Shown here: piece after piece, positions 38,546-47,896 of the stretch | Numbering within the stretch: the stretch's first letter is position 1 | Layout of the letters: each line of letters opens with the position of its first letter | NCBI GenBank assembly: GCA_021397835.1 | Contig: JAJFZO010000229.1 | Span: 2,728,001-2,792,000, forward strand | Direction: 5' to 3' | DNA from: Moringa oleifera | Lineage: Eukaryota; Streptophyta; Magnoliopsida; Brassicales; Moringaceae | Length of the DNA stretch: 64,000 nt | The notes under the pieces: model-generated | Databases searched by the model: none | What the model saw: the letters and a program-made list of their open reading frames with translations, nothing else | What the model was told of the DNA's origin: nothing | Made by a program: the position numbers and the translations under genes

Positions 38546-41053
38546 TTAAACTCCAACACCCAAAAGCTGATGACATCTCTCCAGCTTCCCAGAAGGTACC
38601 ACTTTAGTGCCCATATCAGAGGCATTGTCCTCTGTACTTATCTTCTCAAGCACAATGGTGCCATCTTTAACCATGTTCCTAACAAAATCGTATTTTACAT
38701 CAAACTGTTTAGATCTCTCATGAAAAACCGGATTATTGCAAAGATGGATTGCAGATTGACTATCACTGAAAACTTTCAACCTAGAAGATGGAAATTTCAG
38801 TTCATTTAGAAAACCACACTGCTTCCTTAAAGCCCTCAGTCAAAGCCATATACTCAGCCTCTGTTGACTGATTGGAGCTGTGCTTTCCAGCTAATGCAAC
38901 AGCCACCATATTGAAAAACATAAGCAGATAAGGACTGTCTTTTGTGTCTATCTCCTGCATAGTCAGAATCCACATATCCAACAAGCATTTGCTGCTACCT
39001 CACTCTGCCATAAACCAAACCATAATCAAAGGTATTCTTTACATACCTCATGAGCCATTTGACAGCCAATAAATGCTCCTTCCTCGGATTAGACAGATAC
39101 TTGCTTAGCATGCTGATTGGATAAGCTAAATCAGGTCTTGCACAAATCATGGAGTACATCAAGGAACCTACTGCACTTGAGTAAGGCACAATGGACATCT
39201 CTTGTCCTTCTTCTTCATTTCTTGGTGAACACTTGGCTGACAATTTAAAATGTGCTCCCAAAGGAATGCCAACTCCCTTAACTTGATTCATAATAAATTT
39301 AGTGAGCAGCTTCTCCAGATAATGTTGCTCTGTGAGCTTCAGAACATTCTTAGACTTGTCTCTAAGGATGCTTATATCTAGGATCCTCTTTGCTGGCCCT
39401 AGATCTTTCATTTGAAACTATTTACTTAGCATTTTCTTTAGAAGGATGACCTAATTCATAGTTCTGCTAGGGATCAACATATCATCGACATGTAAAAGTA
39501 AGATCACTTCATTTTCACTACCTGCTGCCTTAAAATATAAGCAAGCATCAAAGTTGCTCATTTTAAACCCTTCCTGCAGCATATATGAGTCAAATCTCCT
39601 ATACCATTGTCTTAGAGATTGCTTGAGACCATACGAAGACTTTTTTAGAAGGCATACAGAATGCTCTTTTCCTCTCACCTCGAAGCCCTCTGGTTGTTGC
39701 ATGAAAAATTGTCTCATTTAGCCTTCCATGTAGAAAGACAGTCTTGACATACATCTTTCTAGCTCCTAGCCTTCCTAGGCTACTCTAGCAAGCACCATTC
39801 TAATTGTTTCATACTTCACCACAGGGGAGAAGATCCCATTATAGTCAATGCCTTCCCTTTGAGTGAATCCCTTGGTCACAAGTCTAGCTTTAAATCTTGT
39901 AGAACCATGAGCTTCACCCTCTTTAATTTTGTAGATCCATTTGCAGTCTACTACTTTCTGCCATTCAGGTCTTTCATAATTTCCCAGGTATGATTTTTCA
40001 TGAGAGATTGCATCTCTTCTTTCATTGCTTCTTGCCATTTAGTTGCTAGAGGACTTGACATTGCTTGAATAAAACTGGTAGGCTCCAAGCCTACAAGCTG
40101 CTCTGCAGAATTAAAGGCATATGCTGTAAGTTGTTTTTCTTCTTCTGCGACACCAGGGGTGTATGTTTCATCTTCTAGAAATCGCCTAGGAGGTCTTACA
40201 CTCCTCCTAACTCTATCCCTTGCTAGCTGGTAACTTGACAACTGCTTCAGATCATCTGAACTTAGTGTATCAAATGCAGAACTTGTTATTACTTGGTTCT
40301 GCTCAAGGTTTCTTGGACTATTGGATTCAGCTTGACCTGAAGTAGAACTGGACTCTCCTAGCCCTATGGATGACTCCACCTCGAAGCCAACTCTCTCAAC
40401 CCTCCTTTTCCCCCTTTCTTATTTTTTCAGAAGTTTTTTCAGGAGCTGCAAAAGTTAGTGTTTCTTCATCAAACACTACATCCCAGTTGATCAGAGTTTT
40501 GTACTTTCCTTCCTACTTCACACGGAATTTGTAACCTTTTACCCCTTCAGGGTACCCAAGGAAAATCCTTTTTATTGATCTGTGATCCAGTTTTCTTTTC
40601 TTTTGGTGTGCATAAGCAGCACAACCAAAGACCTTCAAGTGACAAAGGTTGGGTGGCTCTCCTGTCCCCAACTGCTCTAGAGTTTTAAGATTCAGTGCTT
40701 TTAATGGACATCTATTGACTAAGTATGCAACTGTCACAGCTGCCTCACCCCTAAAGCTTTTGTCTAGCCATGAGGTGAACAACATACACCTTACCCTCTC
40801 CATCAAAGTGCGGTTCATCCTCTCAGCCACTCCATTCTGTTGTGGAGTACCAGTTACTGTCCTATGCCTTAAAATCCCAGCCTCCTTGGGTAGATATTCA
40901 AACTTTGAAATGCAAAATTCAAGTTCTGTCCCCAAGGCTTTTAGTTTTCTGCCTCTCTGATTTTCTACAAGAGCTTTCCACTCTTTAATCCTTGGCAAGC
41001 ATTCATCTTTGGTTTTCGAGCAAATAAACCCAGTCTTGTCTACTAAGATCATT
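38546..41053 (-). pseudogene. Copia pol of the chimera: integrase, RT, RNase H (broken)
   Basis: Minus strand, read from 41053 down to 38546. Integrase core piece from about 41040 to 40513, with EWKALVENQ, HRTVTGTPQQNGVAERMNRT and FRGEAAVTVAYLVNRCPL. A Ser-rich linker lies at 40379-40100. Reverse transcriptase runs from about 40100 to 39400, with [20 protein letters not shown] and the catalytic motif LLHVDDMLIPS. Connection and RNase H run from 39411 to 38546, with ARPDLAYPISMLSKYL, STEAEYMALTEGFKEAVW and SDSQSAIHLCNNPVFHERSK. It is divided by several frameshifts and stops. The N-terminal half of the integrase and all of gag and protease are absent: the sequence switches strand within the integrase at 41045-41053. 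Confidence 0.88.
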
Positions 41054-41260
41054 TTGGATATAGAAAATCTTGATATCAAAATTGAGTATGAAGATCAAGC
41101 ATTGCGACTATTGAGTGCTTTATAAGAGCTATAAAAATCTAGCAGATACAATGATATATGGCAGAGACACTCTCTCCTTCGGAGGTACAGAGTGCTCTCA
41201 AGTCTAAAGAGCTTAAAGATAATATGGAAGTCAGAGATGAAAAAATAGAAAAGGTTTGGG
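41045..41260 (+). pseudogene. Copia gag fragment on the opposite strand to pol
   Basis: In the plus direction it reads IENLDIKIEYEDQALRLLSAL and then YKNLADTMIYGRDT. After a frameshift comes a stretch containing SEVQSALKSKELKDN. This is the conserved middle of copia gag (DE-DQALLLL-LP-SY and YGR-TL-L-EV-SAL-S-EL). It starts at the strand-switch point shared with the integrase and ends before the RanGAP fragment; the exact right edge (about 41255-41320) is unclear. Confidence 0.75.
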
Positions 41261-41326
41261 ATTGAATCGGCTGTTGGACGATTGTTTTTCTGTTGCAGCA
41301 CCAATTATTTTCTAGGTTTGCTGGAC

Positions 41327-42480
41327 ATGGTTCCTTCAGTGCCAACTTTCCAGCGCAGCAATCTGTCCTTACAACTTTGGCCCCCTAGTCAGAGTACTAG
41401 GCTAATGCTTGTGGACCCAATGACCAAGAACCTAACAACTCCATCAGTTTTCTCCAGGCAATATGGCCTCGTGACCAAGGAGAAGGTTGAGGAAGATGAC
41501 AAGAAATGGAGGATTTGGCTTTTACAGCTGCAAACCAACACTGTGGTGATGGAAGTTCTACTGTGCAAATTTATGCCAAAGAATCCAGTAAGCTCATGCT
41601 TGAAGTTATTAAAAGAGGCCCCAAAGCAAAGGTGGACGGAGAGTTGAGAACCACGGAGAAAGCTGCTGCTCGTGAAACTATACTTGATATATATGGAGGT
41701 AGTCGGGCAATTATCAGTGCGGAGGAGGCTGAAGAACTTTTAAGACTATTAAGCGAACCAGGGAACTCATACACTAGAATTTGTTTCAGTAATAGGAGTT
41801 TTGGCTTGGATGTGGCCAACATAGCAGCACCCATGTTGTTATCCACTACGGATCAGTTGACTGAGCTGGACTTATCAGATTTTATTGCAGGAAGGCCAGA
41901 AACAGAGGCTCTTGAAGTCATGAATATATATATTTTTTTTTCATGAGGAAATTGTCAAAGTTGTCAGTTAAGGTATTTGAACCTTTCAAACAATGCTTTG
42001 GGTGAAAAGCGTGTCAGGGCATTTGGGGCTCTTCTTAAATGACAGAATAATTGGAGTAGCTATGTTTGATGAACGATGGTATCTCAGAGGATGCTACAAG
42101 AGCAGTTTGCGAGTTAATTCCTTCGACTGAGAAGCTTAGGCTTCTTCAGTTTCACAATAATACGACAGGAGATAAAGGTGCAGTTGCTATCGCTGAGATT
42201 GTGAAACATTCCCCTGCTTTGGAGCATTTCCAATGTTCTTCTACAAGAGTTGATCTTCGTGATAATATATTTGGAGTGGAAGGTGGAGTAGCTCTGAGTA
42301 AGCCACTTGCAAATGTTTTCAAGGAGTCTGCACCTTCACTTGAAGTTCTAGAAATGGCTGGTAATGAGATTACAGCCAAGGGTGCTTCCTCTTTAGCAGA
42401 CTGCATCACATCAAAACAATTCCTCACTAAGTTAGACTTGGCTGAAAATGAACTGAAGGATGAAGGTGCTATTTTGATTG
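41327..42480 (+). pseudogene. RanGAP (Ran GTPase-activating protein) fragment captured in the retroelement
   Basis: Plant RanGAP activates Ran GTP hydrolysis and is held at the nuclear envelope by an N-terminal WPP domain. The copy begins MVPSVPTFQRSNLSLQL, with the WPP-domain phrases LWPPSQSTRLMLVDPMTK and FSRQYGLVTKE. A frameshift near 41505 leads to DLAFTAANQH and IYAKESSKLMLEVIKRGP. Leucine-rich repeats follow (LTELDLSDF, LRYLNLSNNALGEK, VLEMAGNEITAKGA, LTKLDLAENELKDEGA). There is a second disruption at about 41935-42065, and one leucine-rich repeat is missing after CSSTRV (42243). The copy stops abruptly at GAILIGK, where LTR sequence begins, so the last repeats and the acidic tail are absent. 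No introns are visible. Confidence 0.88.
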
Positions 42481-42853
42481 GGAAAACAGGAAAGAAAAAG
42501 AGAGTAAGAAACAGAGAGAATTTAGAAGAAAACTGGAGAGCTTCCGAGCTCGGTTTTGTAATCCATATTAAGTCTAGCTTTTCTGTGAATTCTTCTTGAC
42601 AACAGAGATAGCAGTAGCGTTGGATTTTCTCTGATTGTATTCTTGAACTGAATCTTGTTTAATGGATTTGCTGAATCTCTACTTTAAACAGATTCATCCG
42701 TGGATGTAGCTAAATAGAGATTCATCGTGGTGGATGTGGGTTTTATACGCAGCCACATTAATACAGTTGTGTTAGTGTGCGTGAGTGGTGGATAATTGCT
42801 TTTAGATATTTTGCACATATACATAACTTTCTGGATTAGTTTCTATTGCTGCC
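42480..42853 (+). repeat. R-U5 portion of the chimera's LTR, first part
   Basis: Matches, inverted, 37890-38262 at roughly 88% by eye. It starts at GGGAAAACAGGAAAG, the probable transcript start in the full LTR, directly after RanGAP. It is interrupted at 42853 by copia B and resumes at 47823. Confidence 0.85.
42849..42853. repeat. Target duplication of copia B, left copy
   Basis: CTGCC. The identical right copy is 47818-47822. Confidence 0.85.
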
Positions 42854-43211
42854 TGTTAAGTCAATGGGTCAACCCGTCTCCAAAACGAGACCCGCCTGCC
42901 ATGATCCACAAGCCCAATCGGAGAAGCCCAAGGCAGAGAAGCCCAAGGAGCCCGCCTACACTGATCCACGGGCTCAACAGGAAAAGCCCAAATTCCAGAA
43001 TCAGAAGAGAGAAGCCCTGAGCCCATGAAACAAATCAAACATTATATCTTTGTGTACATAATACCATATTTAGAGAATTAAACCTAATGTAATCCTTACA
43101 TGTATAAATACATCATATGGGGTCTCAAGGTTAATCGAGCAGCCACCATACCATTCTCAAAGAAGAGAAAAATACAGAATTGTTTGCAGCAGTGTTCTCT
43201 ACATTCTTTCT
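42854..43211 (+). repeat. 5' LTR of copia B
   Basis: Begins TGTTAAGTCAATGG and ends ACATTCTTTCT. It directly abuts the primer-binding site. Its end is CT rather than the usual CA. Confidence 0.93.
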
Positions 43212-43224
43212 TGGTATCAGAGCC
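43212..43224 (+). other. Primer-binding site of copia B
   Basis: TGGTATCAGAGCC, complementary to the 3' end of initiator tRNA-Met. Confidence 0.9.
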
Positions 43225-43240
43225 ATACAGATCCGTTACC

Positions 43241-44122
43241 ATGGCTTCCTTTGCAAACTCCATCTGCAACACCAATGCTGCAAACAACCAGCCCTCAAAG
43301 AACTCCTTTCCCTTCTCTGCATCTCTGAGTTTCCAGTTCAGCTTTAAACTTGACAGAAAGAATTATGTTATCTGGAAAAATCAAGTCCTTGCTCTAGCCA
43401 AGGGCCACAAAATAGATGGATTTCTACTGGGAACCAAGCCCTGTCCATCAGCATACCTGTACATCACAGATGATGAAGCAAAAATAAGAGAAGAGGATAA
43501 TCCAGAATGGATCCAACAGGACCAACTTTTGGCAAGCTGGCTGATGTCCATCATCTCACTAGACATTCTGAGTCAAATCAAGACTGATACCACAGCGCAT
43601 GGTATATGGTCAGGAGTGGAGAGATTATTTGGAACCCAAATGAGGTCCAAATTCATGCAACTGAAACCTACACTCTACTCCACAAAGAAAAGATCAACCT
43701 CAGTCACAGCATACTACAATCAACTCAAAAACATCTCAGACAGTCTAGCTATGACAGGTAATCCACTCTCAGACCTAGAATTCATTACTGCACTACTCAC
43801 CGGTATTGGAAAGGACTATGATGCAGTGACCATCAACATACAATCCAGAACCGATGAACTGTCCCTGCAGGAAGTCCTGGCACTGCTATTAAGTCATGAA
43901 CAGAGATTTGAGCAGTATAATCTAGAAACCATAAACAGTGTCAATCCAGTGGCCAACATAGCAGTAAACAAAAACCACAGAAACCTTACCCCTTGGAGAA
44001 GTAGCAACTTCAATCGAGGCCGGAACAGAGGAAGAATGAATGGCCGTGGCAGAGGCAGAAACAACAGCAGGCCAATCTGCCAAATCTGCACCAAACAGGG
44101 ACATACCGCCTATGACTGCTAG
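43241..44122 (+). pseudogene. Copia B gag
   Basis: Starts at the ATG 43241 (MASFANSICNTN), 17 bp after the primer site. An upstream in-frame stretch from 43100 lies in the LTR and is probably not translated. The conserved copia gag core includes KLDRKNYVIWKNQVLAL and LQEVLALLLSHEQRF. It is followed by a basic Arg/Gly-rich stretch and the zinc knuckle CQICTKQGHTAYDC (CX2CX4HX4C complete). A TAG at 44120-44122 follows the knuckle directly. In related elements gag and pol form one frame, so this stop probably replaces a sense codon (Trp is likely) and ends the polyprotein early. Gag itself looks intact up to that point. Confidence 0.85.
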
Positions 44123-47100
44123 TACAGGTTTGAAGATTCTTTTCAAGCACCAAATAACAACAGCAGCAGTAATACAAATCAAAATGCATACCTTGCATCC
44201 ACTGATTCCATAGCTGATCCCGCCTGGTATGCCGATAGTGGTGCCTCCAATCATGTGACCGCTGACTTGGACAACCTTTCTCTGAGAGCTGTCTACACTG
44301 GTAAACAGAAACTGGTGGTTGGTAATGGTAAAGCCCTCAATATTTCTCATATTGGTCACAACACTCTCATCACACATTTGCCAAATGTCAAGTTGCATCT
44401 TAAAAACATCCTGCATGTGCCTACCATTTCCAAAAACCTTATCAGTATCTCTAAACTGGTTTCTGACAATGATGTCTTCGTTGTGTTTGACAACAAACAT
44501 TGCCTTGTGAAGGATCAGGTCAGCCGGAGAACACTGTTGAAAGGGAAAGCTAAAGATGGTCTCTATCTACTGCATTCCCCTGCTGCCACTGCCACCACCA
44601 GTCACACCCTCTCCAACAAGAATCACCTATTGCACACTAGACCAGTAGTCAATAAGGCAGTTCGTACTGCTAAGTCTGAGTCATGTCAAGTTAGTCTACC
44701 CTCTTGTTTCTCTAATTCTATGTCAATGGATAATGACCTTTGGCATAGACGCCTTGGTCATCCTTCGGATTCAATAATTAGGACTCTTAAGAGATCTTGT
44801 ATCACTTTTTCTAAAGTAAATACAAGTTCTTCTTTTTGCTCAGCTTGTGCTATTGGGAAAAGCCATAACCTACCTTTCAATCTCTCCCAAACTAACACAA
44901 CCTCACCACTTGTACTAATCCACACAGATCTTTGGGGTCCTTCTCATGTATTATCCAGGGAAGGTTACAAATACTACATTCATTTTATTGATGATTACAC
45001 TAGATACACCTGGATATACCCACTCAAAGATAAATCACAAGCACTGCCAGTTTTTGTGCATTTCAAAAAACAGATTGAAAATCTTTTAAACACAAGCATT
45101 AAAACAGTCCAGAGTGACTGAGGGGAGAATATAGGTCATTCTCATCTTTCCTACATCAACAAGGAATAGGCTTTAGACATCCATGTCCACACATACATCA
45201 ACAAAATGGCAAAGCTGAAAGAAAACATAGACACATGACAGAGTTAGGACTTACACTCCTCAATCAAGCCTCACTGCCCTTACACTTCTGGTGGGAAGCC
45301 TTTGACACTGCAGTGTACTTAATCAACAGGCTGCCCATTCCCCTCCTGTCTCACAAGTCACCCATCCAGTTGCTCTTTCATAAAAACCCCGACTATAACT
45401 TTCTAAAAACATTCGGGTGCACTTGCTATCCCCACTTAAGACCCTATAATAAACACAAGATTGAATTCAGGTCTGCTAAGTGCCTCTTCCTAGGATACAG
45501 TCCTACTCACAAAGGCTACAAATGCCTACATCCCTCGGGACGTGTCTATATCACTAGGAATGTCACCTTCAATGAACTTGAATTTCCCTTCCCTACTCTC
45601 TTTCCCAATCCCACCTCAACACCCACTAATGTCCCCATTCCTTCATCCACCTCAGTGTCAGTTCAACCTAATCCCAGTCCCCCAACTGGTGGCAGCAGTG
45701 ACATAAAACAGAACTCTCTGGACTCTCCTATCTCACCCTCACTGGTTTCCCCCCCTAGCCCTTCATCTCCAACACCTCCCCCTTCATCCCAACCTTCCTT
45801 ACCTACTCGATTAATCATACCTCTTAGACTACCTACTCACCCTATGATCACAAGGGCACAAGCAGGGATATTCAAACCAAAGTTATTCCTTACCTCTGCA
45901 GCTGCACCACAGCCTTTGCCAACCAGTACTGCTACTGCCCTCACTAATCCAGTCTGGAAGAAAGCCATGCTTGCTGAATTCCAAGCCCTTCTGCACAACA
46001 AGACATGGGAGTTAGTGCCTAAACCTCCAAACCACAAGGTGATTGGCAACAAATGGGTCTTTAAAGTCAAATATCATGCTGATGGCTCTATTGAAAGACA
46101 CAAGGCCAGATTAGTTGCCAAAGGATTCCAACAATCCCCTGGCATTGATTTCTCATAAACATTCAGTCCCGTTATCAAGCCCTGCACTATCAGAATTCTA
46201 CTATCTGTTGCTGTGTCAAAGGGCTGGGACATCCAACAACTGGACGCTCACAATGCCTTCCTTAATGGTCATCTCCAAGAAATTGTTTTTATGTCTCAAC
46301 CACCTGGTTTTGTTGACCCCCTTCGACCTCAACACGTTTGCCGCCTCAGAAGAGCTCTCTATGGTCTGAAACAAGCCCCTCGAGCTTAGTTTCACAACAT
46401 CAAAAAGCAACTTCTGGACTGGGGTTTCCTCAACTCTAAGGCTGACAACTCTCTGTTTTTCCAACTCTCTGGTGATCACTGCCTCTATATCTTAATCTAT
46501 GTGGACGACATCCTTGTGACAGGCAACAATCACACTGCCATCCACCATTTCATCTCCCGGCTCCACAAGAGGTATGCACTTAAAACCCTTGGCTCCCTTA
46601 ATTACTTCCTAGGAATTCAGGTGCACCGTTCTCCTCACTGCCTATTTTTAACACAAGCCAAGTATAACAATGATCTCCTCAAATCTCACCACCTACACCT
46701 CTCCAAACCCTGTCCAACCCCTATGTCTACTGGCACACCACTGTCCCTCACATCCGGCTCTCCACTCCCACAACCTACAGTCTACAGAAAACTCATTGGC
46801 TCCCTTCAATACCTTACCCTAACCCGACCTGACATCTCCTTCTCAGTTAACAAACTAAGCCAATTCCTACATGCCCTTACCACCACTCACTGGACAGCCT
46901 GGAAACGCCTCCTCCATTACCTCAAAGGGACTGCCAACCTCGGCCTCACATTTCAACCCTCATCCCAGTTCAAGCTCATGGCTTTTTCCGACGCCGACTG
47001 GGCTTGCTGCCCCGATGATCGGCGTTCTATCAGTGGTCACTGCGTATTTCTCGGCAATAACATCGTTTCTTGGAGCTCCAAGAAACAGAATGTCGTCGCC

Positions 47101-47455
47101 CGGTCTAGTACCGAATCTGAGTATCGAGCCCTAGCTCAAGTTACTGCCGAAATTACTTGGATCAAATCACTACTTAAGGAGACGAGGCTCTTACCTGACT
47201 GTTCGGCCACACTCTGGTGCGATAATCAGGGCGCTGCCGCTCTTGCTGCCAACCCGGTCTTCCACTCCCGCACCAAACACATCGAGGTCGACGTCCACTT
47301 CATCCGGGACCACGTTGCCGACGGCTCGCTCAAGATCAACTACATCCCTTCCTCCGAACAGATTGCCGATGCACTCACCAAACCCCTCTCTCAACCTCAG
47401 TTTCGGGTTTTCCGGCACAAGCTTCGGGTCGATGAAGCTCCCCTCAGCTTGAAGG
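44123..47455 (+). pseudogene. Copia B pol: protease, integrase, RT, RNase H
   Basis: Protease motif WYADSGASNHVT (about 44226). Pre-integrase HRRLGHPSD (about 44745). Integrase HTDLWGPSHVL, YYIHFIDDYTRYTWIYPLK and HQQNGKAERKHRH. A Pro/Ser-rich linker lies at 45600-45830. Reverse transcriptase [25 protein letters not shown] and YVDDILVTGNN (46498). RNase H SKKQNVVARSSTESEYRAL and CDNQGAAALAANPVFHS (47218). Disabling changes: TAG at 44120, a one-base loss at about 45119-45125 that gives TGA and a frameshift, TAA at 46156 and TAG at 46387. The last frame reads on through the purine tract into the 3' LTR to 47634. Largely complete but not functional as it stands. Confidence 0.93.
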
Positions 47456-47459
47456 GGGA
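47449..47459 (+). other. Polypurine tract of copia B
   Basis: TTGAAGGGGGA directly before the 3' LTR. Confidence 0.9.
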
Positions 47460-47817
47460 TGTTAAGTCAATGGGTCAACCCGTCTCCAAAACAAGACCAG
47501 CCTGCCATGATCCACAAGCCCAATCGGAGAAGCCCAAGGCAGAGAAGCCCAAGGAGCCCGCCTACACTGATCCACTGGCTCAACAGGAAAAGCCCAAATT
47601 CCAGAATCAGAAGAGAGAAGCCCGGAGCCCATGAAACAAATCAAACAGTATATCTTTGTGTACATAATACCATATTTAGAGAATTAAACCTAATGTAATC
47701 CTTACATGTATAAATACATCATATGGGGTCTCAAGGTTAATCGAGCAGCCACCATACCATTCTCAAAGAAGAGAAAAATACAGAATTGTTTACAGCAGTG
47801 TTCTCTACATTTTTTCT
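47460..47817 (+). repeat. 3' LTR of copia B
   Basis: Same length as the 5' LTR with seven substitutions by eye and no indels. Followed by target duplication CTGCC. Confidence 0.93.
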
Positions 47818-47822
47818 CTGCC

Positions 47823-47891
47823 GAAAACTTGGATGATGTATTCATGTTGACGAATGCTGTCTCGTAAGTTCAATCTGTCACTGCTCTAACA
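47823..47891 (+). repeat. R-U5 portion of the chimera's LTR, last part (U5 end)
   Basis: Continues 42853 once copia B and one CTGCC are removed. It matches, inverted, 37844-37907 and ends CTGCTCTAACA at the CCATC duplication. Confidence 0.85.
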
Positions 47892-47896
47892 CCATC

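Larger units (their letters stand above)
42854..47817 (+). mobile_element. Young Ty1/copia retrotransposon B
   Basis: 4964 bp with LTRs of equal length (358 bp each, 7 differences by eye, about 2%), a perfect CTGCC target duplication, a canonical primer site and purine tract, and nearly complete gag-pol. It is inserted in the R-U5 piece of the chimera. It is the youngest layer of the nest. Confidence 0.95.
37844..47891. mobile_element. Chimeric copia-family retroelement with inverted U5 ends and captured RanGAP
   Basis: Bounded by CCATC target duplications (37839-37843 and 47892-47896) and by inverted termini, TGTTAGAGCAG on the left and CTGCTCTAACA on the right. Internal order: full LTR on - (37844-38458); pol on - (RNase H to integrase, 38546 to about 41045); gag fragment on + (about 41045-41260); RanGAP fragment on + (41327-42480); R-U5 part of the same LTR on + (42480-42853, continuing 47823-47891). 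Copia B is inserted in this last part. Removing the chimera and one CCATC restores the frame of copia C across the site, which supports a single integration event. Confidence 0.85.

Noticed and set aside
41571..41846. Minus-strand ORF opposite the RanGAP fragment
   Set aside because: It is only the antisense of the RanGAP coding sequence.
43922..44500. 192-codon minus-strand ORF opposite copia B gag-pol
   Set aside because: Antisense shadow of the gag zinc knuckle and protease region.
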